Positions 10,386-19,685 of a stretch of 64,000 nucleotides of DNA are shown in pieces; the first letter of the stretch is position 1, and each line of letters starts with the position of its first letter. The notes under the pieces were generated by a model. It saw only the letters and a list, made by a program, of their open reading frames with translations. It did no database searches and was not told where the DNA came from. The position numbers and the translations under genes are program-made. Location: NCBI RefSeq assembly GCF_021602345.1, contig NZ_BQID01000009.1, forward strand, positions 186,001 to 250,000, in the 5' to 3' direction. Source of the DNA: Pseudomonas pharyngis. GTDB lineage: Bacteria > Pseudomonadota > Gammaproteobacteria > Pseudomonadales > Pseudomonadaceae.

Positions 10386-11033
10386 TCAGTCGATTCCGCC
10401 CGTCAGGGTCGTCTGCTCAGCATAGTCGAGGTGTTTGACGAGCTGCGCGCGCAGCCGGGCACTTACCTCGGCAAATTCAATCGATCCTGCGTGCTCGCTC
10501 AGCTGGGTCATCGCCAGCCCGGCATAGCCGCAGGGATTAATCCGTCGAAACGGTTCCAGGTTCATGTCCACGTTCAGGGCCAGGCCATGAAAGGAACAAC
10601 CGTGGCGAATCCGCAAACCCAGAGAAGCGATCTTCGCTCCGTCGACGTAGACGCCGGGAGCATCCGGCTTGGCCACGGCGGTCACGCCGTAGCTGGCCAG
10701 CAGTTCGATCAGGCAGCGCTCCATGCGGCTGACCAGATCGCGCACGCCGAAACCGAGTCGGCGCACATCCAGCAGCAGATAGGCTACCAACTGGCCTGGG
10801 CCATGGTAGGTCACCTGACCGCCGCGGTCGACCTGCACCACCGGAATGTCTCCCGGCAGCAACAGGTGCTCGGCCTTGCCGGCCTGGCCCTGGGTGAACA
10901 CCGGCGGGTGCTCCACCAGCCAGATTTCGTCCGGGGCCGTGGTGCCACGCTCGTTGGTAAAACGCTGCATGGCCTGCCAGACCGGCTCGTAAGCCATCTG
11001 GCCAAGCTCGCGAAAGCCCAGCGTGCCCGGCAT
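10386..11033 (-). CDS. lipB: Octanoyl-[ACP]:protein N-octanoyltransferase
   Basis: LipB moves octanoate from acyl carrier protein to the lipoyl domains of 2-oxoacid dehydrogenases and GcvH, giving the substrate of LipA. The 215-aa product has [37 protein letters not shown], the catalytic lysine in [11 protein letters not shown] and the catalytic cysteine in RINPCGYAG. The ATG at 11033 overlaps the stop of the upstream DUF493 gene (TGATG). A GTG one codon earlier is possible but less likely. The arrangement DUF493-lipB-lipA is the standard gammaproteobacterial order. Confidence 0.96.
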   Translation of the reverse strand: MPGTLGFRELGQMAYEPVWQAMQRFTNERGTTAPDEIWLVEHPPVFTQGQAGKAEHLLLPGDIPVVQVDRGGQVTYHGPGQLVAYLLLDVRRLGFGVRDLVSRMERCLIELLASYGVTAVAKPDAPGVYVDGAKIASLGLRIRHGCSFHGLALNVDMNLEPFRRINPCGYAGLAMTQLSEHAGSIEFAEVSARLRAQLVKHLDYAEQTTLTGGID

Positions 11034-11308
11034 CACAGCACCATGTGCACGAAACCGGTAGCCCGCAGTTCGCTGTTGATGTTGTACAGCTGATCCTGGT
11101 CGGTCGCGACGATGTGCAACTGGATGGTGGTGTACTTGCCGTTGCTGCTTTGACGCTCGTCGACACGCTCATCGTTGATCCTGGCGTGTTTCTTGACGAT
11201 GTCGATGATCTTGTCTTTGTTGCCGACGCCCGTATCGCTGATCACCTTAACCGGATAATCAACCTGGGGAAATTCGATCTTTGGCGCCTTTACTTCGGTA
11301 TCGGTCAT
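11033..11308 (-). CDS. YbeD-like DUF493 protein
   Basis: The 91-aa DUF493 protein starts at [14 protein letters not shown]. The family has a small alpha/beta ACT-like fold and an unassigned, possibly regulatory, role. The conserved FPVK-type start of the domain ([11 protein letters not shown]) and the C-terminal TGFVHMVL are present. A longer frame runs to 11386, but it crosses a hairpin at 11349-11375 and lacks family similarity. It overlaps lipB by one base and lies downstream of dacA, as E. coli ybeD lies between dacA and lipB. Confidence 0.92.
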   Translation of the reverse strand: MTDTEVKAPKIEFPQVDYPVKVISDTGVGNKDKIIDIVKKHARINDERVDERQSSNGKYTTIQLHIVATDQDQLYNINSELRATGFVHMVL

Positions 11309-11348
11309 GGCGTAACGGCCTCGTAAGCGTAAGCCCGGTAACGAACAA

Positions 11349-11375
11349 GGCCCCGCTCCGGATCGGAACGGGGCC
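11349..11375 (-). terminator. GC-rich hairpin after dacA
   Basis: GGCCCCG and CGGGGCC form a 7-bp outer stem with an inner TCCG/CGGA pairing. Read leftwards it lies 18 nt beyond the dacA stop, with only a short T stretch, so it may be a weak terminator before DUF493-lipB-lipA. Confidence 0.6.
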
Positions 11376-11392
11376 ATGCAGGTCAACTCAAA

Positions 11393-12550
11393 TCAGTTGA
11401 ACAAGCCGTAGAAGAATAGACGGATGCTATCCCACATGCGGCGGAAGATACCACCCTCCTCGACAGCGTCCAGGGCGATCAGGTCGGCGCTGTGCACCAC
11501 CTTGTCGTCCAGTTTCACTTCGACTTTACCGATCACGTCGCCCTTGGCGATTGGCGCGGTCAGTTGCGGGTTCATGGTCATGCTGGCAGCGAGCTTCTTC
11601 AGCTGGCCTTTCGGCAGGGTCATGGTCAGGTCTTGTGCCAGGCCGGCCTTGACTTGACTGGTAGTGCCTTTCCACACCGGGGCCTGAGCCAGTTCGGTGC
11701 CCTTCTGGTAGAAGGTCTGGGTTTCGAAGAAGCGGAAACCGTAGGTCAGCAGCTTCTGGGTCTCGGCGGCGCGAGCCACTTCGCTGTTGGTGCCGAACAC
11801 CACGGCGATCAGGCGCATGCCATCACGTACGGCCGAGGACACCATGCAGTAGCCGGCTTCGTCGGTGTGACCGGTTTTCAGACCGTCGACGGTCTTGTCG
11901 CGCCACAGCAGCAGGTTGCGGTTAGGCTGTTTGATGCCGTTCCAGAAGAACTCTTTCTGCGAGTAGATCGCGTAGTGAGCCGGATCTTCGTGGATGATCG
12001 CGCGCGCCAGGATCGCCATGTCGTGAGCCGACGAGTAGTGCTCGGGGTTCGGCAGACCGGTCGGGTTCATGAAGTGGGTATTGGTCATGCCCAGATCGGC
12101 GACGGTCTTGTTCATCAGGTCGGCGAAGGCGTCTTCGCTGCCCGCGATGTGTTCAGCCACCGCGACGCTGGCGTCGTTGCCGGACTGGATGATGATGCCG
12201 TGCAGCAGGTCGCTGACAGTGACCTGCGAGCCGACCTTGATGAACATCCGCGAACCGCCGGTGCGCCAGGCGTTTTCGCTGACGGTCACCGGGTCGTTTT
12301 CACCGATCTGGCCGCGACGGATTTCCAGCGTGGCGATGTACGCGGTCATCAGTTTGGTCAGGCTGGCCGGCGGCAGACGCTGGTCACCGTTGTTTTCCAC
12401 CAGCACGTTGCCGCTGTTGGCATCCATGAGCACGTAGGATTTGGCGGCCAGTTGTGGTGGCGACGGCATCATCTCGGCCGCGAAGGCGGCTGGCGAGAGG
12501 AGCAGCGGGACTAGCAGACACAGGCGTTTGGCAAAGGTGGTGATGTTCAT
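11393..12550 (-). CDS. dacA: D-alanyl-D-alanine carboxypeptidase (PBP5/PBP6 family)
   Basis: This low-molecular-weight penicillin-binding protein trims pentapeptide stems in the periplasm. The ATG at 12550 gives a 385-aa protein with a signal peptide ending near AAFAAEM. The penicillin-binding motifs are SLTK (S63-K66), SGN (123-125) and KTG (225-227). A PBP5_C beta-rich domain follows, and a C-terminal amphipathic helix (MWDSIRLFFYGLFN) would anchor it to the inner membrane. It is preceded by rlpA and rod-shape genes. The P. aeruginosa orthologue in this cluster is usually called dacC/PBP5. Confidence 0.95.
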   Translation of the reverse strand: MNITTFAKRLCLLVPLLLSPAAFAAEMMPSPPQLAAKSYVLMDANSGNVLVENNGDQRLPPASLTKLMTAYIATLEIRRGQIGENDPVTVSENAWRTGGSRMFIKVGSQVTVSDLLHGIIIQSGNDASVAVAEHIAGSEDAFADLMNKTVADLGMTNTHFMNPTGLPNPEHYSSAHDMAILARAIIHEDPAHYAIYSQKEFFWNGIKQPNRNLLLWRDKTVDGLKTGHTDEAGYCMVSSAVRDGMRLIAVVFGTNSEVARAAETQKLLTYGFRFFETQTFYQKGTELAQAPVWKGTTSQVKAGLAQDLTMTLPKGQLKKLAASMTMNPQLTAPIAKGDVIGKVEVKLDDKVVHSADLIALDAVEEGGIFRRMWDSIRLFFYGLFN

Positions 12551-12875
12551 CCGTCTCTCGAAATCGCTAATGGAAACTGTCCTGGCGGACAAAATTTAAT
12601 CAGATGTCTTTCAGGCTTTGCCCGAAACCTGCCTGCGCGACGATCATGCTGCGTTAAAAACAGATTCGGAATGCTCATGTAGGTCCCCTACACTCCGCTT
12701 CCTCACCTGTTTTTGCCTTGCCTGATCGCCGCTCGGCGAGCTTTCGAGCAAACCCTACGAGCATCGCGTGTTCAGTTGCTCACTCCAGTCACCCTTGCCG
12801 GGCTTTTGTTCTTCGACGAGCCAACAACCTGGTTCACCCCCCAATCGCTGGTGAACCGTCAATCAAGTCCTACGT
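12551..12875. other. Non-coding gap dacA-rlpA with a long imperfect palindromic element
   Basis: I see no supported gene in these 325 bases. From about 12598 to 12755 there is a structured element. Its arms AAAAACAG (12656-12663) and CTGTTTTT (12707-12714) enclose GGAA/TTCC (12668-12671 with 12699-12702) and GTAGG/CCTAC (12679-12683 with 12687-12691), giving one long interrupted hairpin. Its borders contain GCTGCGTT and GCCTTGCC. I recall sequences of this kind in intergenic DNA of several gammaproteobacteria but cannot name the family. The remainder (12756-12875) shows nothing notable. Confidence 0.55.
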
Positions 12876-13883
12876 TTACTCGGTGACCACACTTGGCGAA
12901 CCGAGGTTGGCCAGGCGCACGCTGTTCTGCACCTGGGCAATTTCACCCGGCGAACCGATCGGTCCCAGGCGAACCCGGTGCAGGGTCTGCTGATTGCGCA
13001 CGATCGAGCTGATGAACACCGGAGCGCTCACCATCCCGCTGAGCTTCGACCTCAGGAGTTCTGCAGCGTCCGGGTTGGCGAACGCGCCCACCTGCAGATA
13101 CTGGCCAGACGCTGGTGCAGAAGCGTTTTTTTTTGCATCGAGCTGGACTGGCACGACGGCCGCGGCGTGCTGCTGCGGCGGCGGAGTCCATTGCTCGACG
13201 GTGCCGGCCGAGGCCGTGATCACCGGGGCGCTATTCTGCGCGACTTGCGGCTCGTTGAGCATCAAAGGCGCCGGACGGCCCTTGGCGGCCCACCATTGTT
13301 GCGGGTCGATGCCTTCGACCTTGACCCGCGCGGTGCCGATTTCGGCATAACCGAGTTTTTTCGCGGCGGCGTAGGACAGGTCGATGATCCGGTCCGAGTA
13401 GAACGGCCCGCGGTCGTTGACCCGCAGGATCACGCTCTTGTTGTTGTCCAGGTTGGTCACCCGAACGTAACTCGGCAGCGGTAATGTCTTGTGGGCGGCA
13501 CTCATGCCGTACAGGTCGTAGACCTCGCCGTTGGCGGTGTTCTGACCGTGGAACTTGGTGCCGTACCAGGACGCAGTGCCGGAGGCCACGTAAGTCTTGG
13601 ATTCCTGCAACGGGAAGTAGGTCTTGCCCAGCACGGTGTACGGGTTGGCCTTGTATGGGCCGGTGTGCAGGGTTGGCGTTGCATCGGGGATGCGCGACAC
13701 ATCGACGTCCCACCACGGCGCGCCGTCCTTGTGGGCCCGGTTGATGTCCAGGCCCGGCTGCGAACGTACGGCGGTGGTCGGCTTCTGGCTCGGCGAACGG
13801 CTGGTCGAACAACTGGCGACCAGTACCGCCAATGCAGCAAAGGCCACCAGCTTCAGGGGTTTATTGATAGGCAATGCCCGCAT
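12876..13883 (-). CDS. rlpA: Septal ring lytic transglycosylase RlpA (lipoprotein)
   Basis: RlpA is an outer-membrane lipoprotein that cleaves denuded glycan strands at the septum. The 335-aa protein has lipobox LVASC (Cys25). The double-psi beta-barrel domain has ASGTASWYGTKFHGQNTANGE, whose second half carries the conserved catalytic-site residues, and VNDRGPFYSDRIIDLSYAAAKKLG. The C-terminal SPOR domain (YLQVGAFANPDAAELL to RVRLGP) binds denuded peptidoglycan. Its ATG overlaps the sltB1 stop (TAATG), so the two transglycosylases are translationally coupled. Confidence 0.96.
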   Translation of the reverse strand: MRALPINKPLKLVAFAALAVLVASCSTSRSPSQKPTTAVRSQPGLDINRAHKDGAPWWDVDVSRIPDATPTLHTGPYKANPYTVLGKTYFPLQESKTYVASGTASWYGTKFHGQNTANGEVYDLYGMSAAHKTLPLPSYVRVTNLDNNKSVILRVNDRGPFYSDRIIDLSYAAAKKLGYAEIGTARVKVEGIDPQQWWAAKGRPAPLMLNEPQVAQNSAPVITASAGTVEQWTPPPQQHAAAVVPVQLDAKKNASAPASGQYLQVGAFANPDAAELLRSKLSGMVSAPVFISSIVRNQQTLHRVRLGPIGSPGEIAQVQNSVRLANLGSPSVVTE

Positions 13884-14893
13884 TACTTGACGCCCCGTGC
13901 TTGTACCAGCTGTTCAGACAGTTGATGTACGGCCATGGCGTACATCACGCTGCGGTTATAACGCGTGATCGCGTAGAAATTCGTCAGGCCCATCCAGTAT
14001 TCCGGGCCGTTGTCGCCTTCGAGGCGGAATGCGGTGACCGGCATGTCATCGCGCAGCGCATCATGACTCGACCAGCCCAGCGCTCGCAACTCCCCAACGG
14101 TTTTCGTCGGCTCGATGCCAGTGGTCAGGCCTTCATCCACCTGCTCGCCACGGACATCCGCGCGGCTGACTACCGGTTCACCGGCGACCCAGCCGTGACG
14201 CTTGAAATAGCTGGCGACGCTGCCGATCGCATCATCCGGGTTGTTCCAGATATTGATGTGGCCGTCGCCGTCGAAATCCACCGCGTAGGCGCGAAAACTG
14301 CTCGGCATGAACTGCGGCAAACCCATCGCCCCGGCATAGGAACCCTTGAGGGTCAGCGGGTCGACCTGCTCTTCCCGGGCCAGCAGCAGGAACTCACGCA
14401 GCTCCTTGCGGAAAAATTCGGCACGGGGAGGATAGTCGAAACCCAGCGTGGACAAGGCATCGATCACCCGGTAATTGCCGGTATTACGTCCGAAAAAGGT
14501 CTCAACGCCGATGATCGACACGATCACCTGGGCTGGAACACCGTATTCCTGCTCGGCGCGGGCCAGGGTGGCCTCGTGCTGGCGCCAGAAGTCCACACCG
14601 CGGGCGATGCGCGCGTCGGTGATGAACATCGGCCGGTATTCTTTCCACTGCTTGACCCGTTCGGCGGGTTTGGAAATGGCGTCGAGAATCGCCTGCTTGC
14701 GCTGGGCTTCGCGGAACACGGCCATCAGCTGTTCACCGGCGAAACCGTAGTCGCGGGTCATTTCACCGACGAATTCGGCCACCTGGGGCGAGCCTTCGTA
14801 ATCGCCGGCCAACGCTTCCTGCGCGCTGCCAAGGATGCCTACCAGGCCGAGCCACGGTGCGTATCGTGTCGCCCAGTCACGCATTACTTGCAT
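13883..14893 (-). CDS. sltB1: Lytic murein transglycosylase SltB1/MltB
   Basis: This 336-aa GH103 transglycosylase starts at MQVMRDWATRY. The signal peptide ends near EALAGD and has no lipobox cysteine, so a soluble periplasmic form is likely, as for Pseudomonas SltB1. The catalytic glutamate lies in SIIGVETFFGRNTG, followed by GAMGLPQFMPSSFR and DFDGDGHINIW. Unlike SltB3 upstream at 6866 it has no C-terminal peptidoglycan-binding domain. It lies between rodA and rlpA in the elongasome cluster, matching PA4001. A longer frame to 14929 would overlap the rodA end. Confidence 0.92.
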   Translation of the reverse strand: MQVMRDWATRYAPWLGLVGILGSAQEALAGDYEGSPQVAEFVGEMTRDYGFAGEQLMAVFREAQRKQAILDAISKPAERVKQWKEYRPMFITDARIARGVDFWRQHEATLARAEQEYGVPAQVIVSIIGVETFFGRNTGNYRVIDALSTLGFDYPPRAEFFRKELREFLLLAREEQVDPLTLKGSYAGAMGLPQFMPSSFRAYAVDFDGDGHINIWNNPDDAIGSVASYFKRHGWVAGEPVVSRADVRGEQVDEGLTTGIEPTKTVGELRALGWSSHDALRDDMPVTAFRLEGDNGPEYWMGLTNFYAITRYNRSVMYAMAVHQLSEQLVQARGVK

Positions 14894-14910
14894 TGAACTC
14901 TTCACCTTAT

Positions 14911-16053
14911 TCAAACCTGTGCGATCCACTTGCGATGGGTATGGATCGACATCAAAACCCCAAACGCTGACAGCAGCGTCACCAGCGAAGTTCCGCCATA
15001 GCTAATGAACGGCAACGGCACCCCCACCACCGGCAACAGGCCACTGACCATACCGATGTTGACGAAAACGTAAACAAAAAACGTCATGGTCAGAGCACCG
15101 GCGAGCAATTTGCCGAACAGCGTCTGCGCCTGAGCGGTAATCACCAGGCCGCGACCGATCAGCAACAGATAGATGAGCAACAGTGCGCAGATGCCCACCA
15201 GGCCGAACTCTTCGCCGAGCACCGCGATGATGAAGTCGGTGTGGCTTTCCGGCAGGAAGTCCAGGTGCGACTGGGTGCCCAGCAGCCAGCCCTTGCCGAA
15301 TACGCCACCGGAGCCGATGGCAGCTTTCGACTGGATGATGTTCCAACCGGTGCCCAACGGATCGCTTTCAGGATCGAGGAACGTCAGGATTCGCTGCTTC
15401 TGGTAGTCGTGCATGATGAAGAACCACATCGCCACCGACACCGGAATCGCCGCCGCCAGCACGCTGAGAATCCAACGCCAGCGCAAACCGCCCATGAACA
15501 GTACGAAGGCACCACCGGCCAGAATCAGCAGCGAAGTGCCCAGATCCGGCTGACGCACGATCAGGGCGAATGGCACGCCGATCAGCAGCAGACTGATGCC
15601 GACATGCTTGAGCTGCGGCGGCAACGTGCGTTTGGACAAGTACCAGGCGATGGTCGCCGGCATCAGGATCTTCATGAATTCCGAGGGCTGGAAGCGGATC
15701 ACCCCGGGAATGTTGATCCAGCGGGTCGCGCCCATGGCGTTGTGGCCCATGATGTCCACCACCATCAGCAGTACCACCCCGATCACGTAGCCGAGCGGCA
15801 CCCAGCGCGCCATGAACCTTGGCTCGAACTGGGCGATGACGATCATCGACACCAGACCGATGCCGAACGACGTGGCCTGTTTGGCCAACAGGTCCCAGCT
15901 CTTGCCGCTGGCCGAATACAGCACGAACAGGCTGCCGGCGGCCAGGATCAACAACAGCACCAGCAACGGGCCGTCGATATGCAAACGTTGCAACAGCGTC
16001 GCCCGGCGACGCATCACATCCTCGCTGGAGAGCATGCGATCGAAATTATTCAT
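14911..16053 (-). CDS. rodA: Rod-shape-determining glycosyltransferase RodA (SEDS)
   Basis: RodA polymerises lipid II into glycan strands during lateral wall growth, in complex with PBP2. The 380-aa polytopic membrane protein has the SEDS features GSLFVLYSASG, HNAMGATRWI, FQPSEFMK, RQPDLGTSLLI and PVVGVPLPFISYGGTS near the C-terminus. The start at 16053 (MNNFDRML) has GGAGG upstream and overlaps the mrdA end by 8 nt. A start 13 codons later (MRRRATLL) is also possible and would give 367 aa. Overlap with mrdA suggests coupled synthesis of the polymerase and transpeptidase pair. Confidence 0.96.
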   Translation of the reverse strand: MNNFDRMLSSEDVMRRRATLLQRLHIDGPLLVLLLILAAGSLFVLYSASGKSWDLLAKQATSFGIGLVSMIVIAQFEPRFMARWVPLGYVIGVVLLMVVDIMGHNAMGATRWINIPGVIRFQPSEFMKILMPATIAWYLSKRTLPPQLKHVGISLLLIGVPFALIVRQPDLGTSLLILAGGAFVLFMGGLRWRWILSVLAAAIPVSVAMWFFIMHDYQKQRILTFLDPESDPLGTGWNIIQSKAAIGSGGVFGKGWLLGTQSHLDFLPESHTDFIIAVLGEEFGLVGICALLLIYLLLIGRGLVITAQAQTLFGKLLAGALTMTFFVYVFVNIGMVSGLLPVVGVPLPFISYGGTSLVTLLSAFGVLMSIHTHRKWIAQV

Positions 16054-17941
16054 CACGGGCCGTAGCCTCCGCACTGATAGGGCTGGCGTATTCGGCCTTC
16101 AACCGTCCGTCCTGATCCAGCAGCCAGGCATCCATGACCTGACGCACCACCGGTGCCGCGACGCCGGAACCGGACTCACCGTTCTCGACCATCACCGACA
16201 CCACGATTTTCGGGTCATCCGCCGGCGCGAAACCGACGAACAGGGCGTGGTCACGGTGGCGCTCCTGAACCTTGGAGCGGTCGTACTTCTCGCCTTGCTT
16301 GATCGCCACGACCTGTGCCGTACCCGACTTGCCGGCGATCCGGTATTGCGCGCCGATCGAGGCCTTGCGCGCGGTGCCACGGGCACCGTGCATCACCTGC
16401 TGCATGCCGTGGTTGACCTTGTTCCAGTCCGAAGGATCGCGAAGGATGATGTCCGGCATCGGATTTTCATCCTTGGGCTTCTCGCCTTCGATCGTCCTGG
16501 CCAGGTGCGGGCGATTCCACACGCCCTTGTTGGCCACCAGCGCCGTGGCCTGGGCCAGTTGCAGCGGGGTCGATTGCATGTAGCCCTGGCCGATCCCGAG
16601 AATCAGGGTTTCGCCGGGGAACCACGCCTGACGCCGGGTCGCGCGTTTCCACTCGCGGGACGGCATCAGGCCGGGGGATTCTTCGAACATGTCCAGCGAG
16701 ACCTTCTGGCCGATGCCGAACTTGTTCATATAGGCCGACAACCGGTCGATGCCCAGCTTGTGCGCCAGATCATAGAAGTAGGTGTCGTTGGACCGCATGA
16801 TCGCCGTGTCGAGGTCGACGAAGCCGTCCCCGGTGCGGTTCCAGTTGCGGTACTTGTGATCGTAGTTGGGCAGCATGTAGTAACCGGGGTCGAACACCCG
16901 GCTCGACGCCGTCACCACACCCGCATCGAGGCCGGCAATCGCCACCGCCGGCTTGATCGTCGAGCCCGGCGGGTACAGACCGCGCAGCACGCGGTTGAAC
17001 AGCGGCCGGTCGATCGAATCGCGCAGCTCGGCGTAAGCCTTGAAGCTGATGCCGGTGACGAACAGGTTCGGGTCGAAACTCGGCTGACTGACCATCGCCA
17101 GCACTTCGCCGGTTTTCGGATCGAGCGCCACCACCGCGCCACGCCGGCCGCCCAGCGCAGCCTCGGCGGCTTCCTGCAATTTGATGTCCAGGCTCAGGAC
17201 AATGTCCTTGCCCGGCACCGGATCGGTCCGCTTGAGCACGCGCAGGACGCGGCCACGGGCGTTGGTCTCGACCTCTTCGTAACCCACCTGACCGTGCAGC
17301 TCGGCTTCGTAAAAGCGCTCGATGCCGGTCTTGCCGATGTGGTGGGTGCCGCTGTAGTTGACCGGATCGAGGGTCTTCAGCTCTTTCTCGTTGATCCGCC
17401 CCATGTAACCCACCGAGTGCGCGAAATGCGCGCCCTGCGGGTAATGACGCACCAACTGCGCGACCACCTCGACACCCGGCAGACGGAACTGGTTCACCGC
17501 GATCCGGGCGATCTGCTCTTCGGTCAGTTCGAACAGGATCGGCACCGGCTCGAACGGCCGGCGGCCCTGACGCATGCGCTTCTCGAAGATCACCCGGTCT
17601 TCCGGCGTCAGCTCCAGCACCTCGACGATCACGTCGAGCACCTGCTGCCAGTCGCCGGAGCGCTCGCGGGTCATGCTCAGGCTGAAGCTCGGACGGTTGT
17701 CCGCCACCACCACGCCGTTGCGGTCGAAAATCAGGCCACGGGTCGGCGGAATCGGCTGAACGTGAACCCGATTGTTTTCCGACAGGGTCGAATGATATTC
17801 GTACTGAATCACCTGCAGGTAATACAGGCGCGCGATCAGCACGCAAATCAGCGCCACCACCGCAATTGCGCCGAACACGACGCGACCACGCACCAGACGG
17901 GCGTCTTTTTCGTGGTCCTTGATGCGGATCGGCTGAGACAT
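16046..17941 (-). CDS. mrdA: Penicillin-binding protein 2 (elongasome transpeptidase)
   Basis: PBP2 cross-links peptidoglycan during rod elongation. The 631-aa protein has one N-terminal membrane helix (VVFGAIAVVALICVLIARLYYL), a PBP dimerisation domain and the transpeptidase domain. Active-site motifs are STIK in YPPGSTIKPAV, the SxD/SxN region in MRSNDTYFYDLA, and KSGT in AGKSGTAQVV. It sits between rlmH (10-nt gap upstream) and rodA (8-nt overlap downstream), the conserved order. It is a target of amdinocillin-type beta-lactams in the family. All three active-site motifs are intact. Confidence 0.97.
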   Translation of the reverse strand: MSQPIRIKDHEKDARLVRGRVVFGAIAVVALICVLIARLYYLQVIQYEYHSTLSENNRVHVQPIPPTRGLIFDRNGVVVADNRPSFSLSMTRERSGDWQQVLDVIVEVLELTPEDRVIFEKRMRQGRRPFEPVPILFELTEEQIARIAVNQFRLPGVEVVAQLVRHYPQGAHFAHSVGYMGRINEKELKTLDPVNYSGTHHIGKTGIERFYEAELHGQVGYEEVETNARGRVLRVLKRTDPVPGKDIVLSLDIKLQEAAEAALGGRRGAVVALDPKTGEVLAMVSQPSFDPNLFVTGISFKAYAELRDSIDRPLFNRVLRGLYPPGSTIKPAVAIAGLDAGVVTASSRVFDPGYYMLPNYDHKYRNWNRTGDGFVDLDTAIMRSNDTYFYDLAHKLGIDRLSAYMNKFGIGQKVSLDMFEESPGLMPSREWKRATRRQAWFPGETLILGIGQGYMQSTPLQLAQATALVANKGVWNRPHLARTIEGEKPKDENPMPDIILRDPSDWNKVNHGMQQVMHGARGTARKASIGAQYRIAGKSGTAQVVAIKQGEKYDRSKVQERHRDHALFVGFAPADDPKIVVSVMVENGESGSGVAAPVVRQVMDAWLLDQDGRLKAEYASPISAEATARDE

Positions 17942-17950
17942 GAGGGCGGA

Positions 17951-18418
17951 TTACTTGTGGTAAGGGTGGCCGGACAGCACGGTCCAGGCACGATACAACT
18001 GCTCGCCGATGAGGATGCGCACCAGCGGGTGCGGCAGCGTCAGCGGCGACAACGACCAGCGCTGATCCGCGCGGGCACAGACTTCCGGCGCCAACCCTTC
18101 CGGGCCACCGACCATGAAGTTGACCGTGCGCGAGTCCAGGCGCCAGCGATCGAGTTCGACCGCCAGTTGCTCGGTGCTCCACGGCTTGCCATGAACCTCG
18201 AGGGTGACGATCCGCTCGTTCTGCCCGACCTTGGCCAGCATGGCTTCGCCTTCCTGACGGATGAAGCGGGCCACGTCGGCGTTCTTGCCACGGGTATTGA
18301 GCGGAATTTCCACCAGTTCCAGCGCCAGCTCGGACGGAAGACGCTTGGCATACTCATGCCAGCCTTCTTCCACCCACTTGGGCATGCGTGAACCGACGGC
18401 GATCAGTCGCAGTCGCAC
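17951..18418 (-). CDS. rlmH: 23S rRNA pseudouridine-1915 N3-methyltransferase
   Basis: RlmH is a SPOUT methyltransferase that modifies pseudouridine 1915 in helix 69 of 23S rRNA. The 155-aa length is exact for the family. Motifs are the start [16 protein letters not shown], the SAM-binding knot segment [13 protein letters not shown] and the C-terminal [20 protein letters not shown], whose last part ends with the family HPYHK tail. It lies 10 bp downstream of rsfS, as in E. coli, so a ribosome-related pair feeds into the wall-elongation genes. Confidence 0.97.
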   Translation of the reverse strand: MRLRLIAVGSRMPKWVEEGWHEYAKRLPSELALELVEIPLNTRGKNADVARFIRQEGEAMLAKVGQNERIVTLEVHGKPWSTEQLAVELDRWRLDSRTVNFMVGGPEGLAPEVCARADQRWSLSPLTLPHPLVRILIGEQLYRAWTVLSGHPYHK

Positions 18419-18427
18419 AGCAATCCC

Positions 18428-18922
18428 TTACAGCTGGTCTTTGTTGAGCTTGGTGAAATGCTCGTGGGTGTTTTCCGGGCTGTGGTGCTTGGCGTCCGCC
18501 GCACGGCTCTGCTCGGCACCGGCCCACAGGCGTTCCAGGTCGTAGAACTGACGTGCCGAGGCAGTCATCATGTGCACGATCACCAGGTCCAGGTCCAGCA
18601 GCACCCAGTCGCTGTCGCCCTTGCCTTCTTCGCCCAGCGGCCTGGCGCCCTGCTTTTTCACTTCTTCGCGAACCTTGTCCAGCATCGCGTTGATCTGGCG
18701 GTTGGAGGTACCGGTGGCGATGATCATGTAGTCGGTGATGCTCTGCTTGTCGCGCACATCAATGATCTGGATGTCCTGGGCCTTCACGTCTTCCAGGGCT
18801 GCAACGGCCACCTTGACCAGTTCGTCGCCCTTCAGCGGTTCGTTGGTGTTGACCGGTTCTGGCAGCGGGGCGCTCTTGAATGTGCCTTTGCGCTTTACTT
18901 TGGTTTGGTCTTTGTCAGTCAT
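18428..18922 (-). CDS. rsfS: Ribosomal silencing factor RsfS
   Basis: RsfS binds L14 of the large ribosomal subunit and blocks subunit joining during starvation. The 164-aa product from the ATG at 18922 (MTDKDQTKVKRKG) contains the core ELVKVAVAALEDVKAQDIQIIDVR, of which the QDIQIIDV part is family-typical, then DYMIIATGTSNRQ and WVLLDLDLVIVHMMTASARQFYDLERLW. About 30 residues before the core and 35 after it are extra, low-complexity and charged, longer than the usual roughly 105-120 aa. A start within the frame at the core is possible. nadD lies 72 bp upstream. Confidence 0.93.
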   Translation of the reverse strand: MTDKDQTKVKRKGTFKSAPLPEPVNTNEPLKGDELVKVAVAALEDVKAQDIQIIDVRDKQSITDYMIIATGTSNRQINAMLDKVREEVKKQGARPLGEEGKGDSDWVLLDLDLVIVHMMTASARQFYDLERLWAGAEQSRAADAKHHSPENTHEHFTKLNKDQL

Positions 18923-18994
18923 ATAAAACTCGTTTTGCTCATATTTTCGGCGGCTTGGCGACACGTGGATTCGTATCAGTGAAGCACGCCTTGT

Positions 18995-19684
18995 TCAGTT
19001 CGACGCACGGTACAGACCGTGCGCATCGATGTAGGCCAGGACCGCGTCGGGCACCAGGAAACGTACCGACTTACCGCTGGCCAGCAGTTGACGGATCTGG
19101 GTGGCGGAAACCGCGAGCGGTGTCTGCCAGACGAATGCAATCTGTCCGCTCGGCCCCTTCAGGGCCAGCGGGTCGCTCACCGAACGCGCTGCCAGCAGGT
19201 TGCGCAAGGCATCCGGCGGTTCGCTGTCGGCGTCCGGGCGCTGTAGCACCAGGATGTGGCAATGCTGGAGCAACTCTTCCCAGCGGTGCCAAGTGGGCAG
19301 GCCGCAAAATGCGTCCCAGCCCAGAAGCAGAAAAACCTGGGTCTCGGCGGCCATTTCGGCACGCAGCGACTCCAGGGTATCGATGGTCCAGGACGGCTTG
19401 TCCCGCTGCAATTCGCGGGCGTCCACCACCAGCGGCGGCACACCGGCCACCGCACACTCAACCATCGCCAGCCGGTCCTGCGCCGACACCTGCGGCGTAT
19501 CGCGGTGTGGCGGCCGGGCGCTGGGCATCATGCGCAGCTCATCGAGCCCCAGCGCTTCGGCGACTTCCAGCGCGCCACGCAAATGGCCGATGTGCACCGG
19601 GTCGAACGTCCCGCCCAGGACGCCAATGCGCCGGGGACGGGACTTCTTGCCGGGTTTCGGCGCTTTCAGGTCGAGGTCGGACAA
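18995..19684 (-). CDS. nadD: Nicotinate-nucleotide adenylyltransferase
   Basis: NadD converts nicotinate mononucleotide and ATP to deamido-NAD, a step of NAD synthesis. The nucleotidyltransferase signature [13 protein letters not shown], the SARPPHRD substrate loop, [20 protein letters not shown] and the C-terminal [27 protein letters not shown] motif are present. The start is uncertain: a TTG at 19684, one base after the proA stop, gives 229 aa (reading [11 protein letters not shown]), while an ATG at 19720 inside proA gives 241 aa. Neither has a strong ribosome-binding site, and both are longer than the roughly 215 aa of P. aeruginosa NadD. Confidence 0.94.
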   Translation of the reverse strand: MSDLDLKAPKPGKKSRPRRIGVLGGTFDPVHIGHLRGALEVAEALGLDELRMMPSARPPHRDTPQVSAQDRLAMVECAVAGVPPLVVDARELQRDKPSWTIDTLESLRAEMAAETQVFLLLGWDAFCGLPTWHRWEELLQHCHILVLQRPDADSEPPDALRNLLAARSVSDPLALKGPSGQIAFVWQTPLAVSATQIRQLLASGKSVRFLVPDAVLAYIDAHGLYRASN

Positions 19685-19685
19685 G

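Noticed and set aside
15812-18391. 859-codon open frame on the plus strand
   Set aside because: It lies antisense to mrdA, rodA and rlmH, which carry intact family motifs. The translation is rich in His, Arg and Gln, typical of a shadow in GC-rich DNA.
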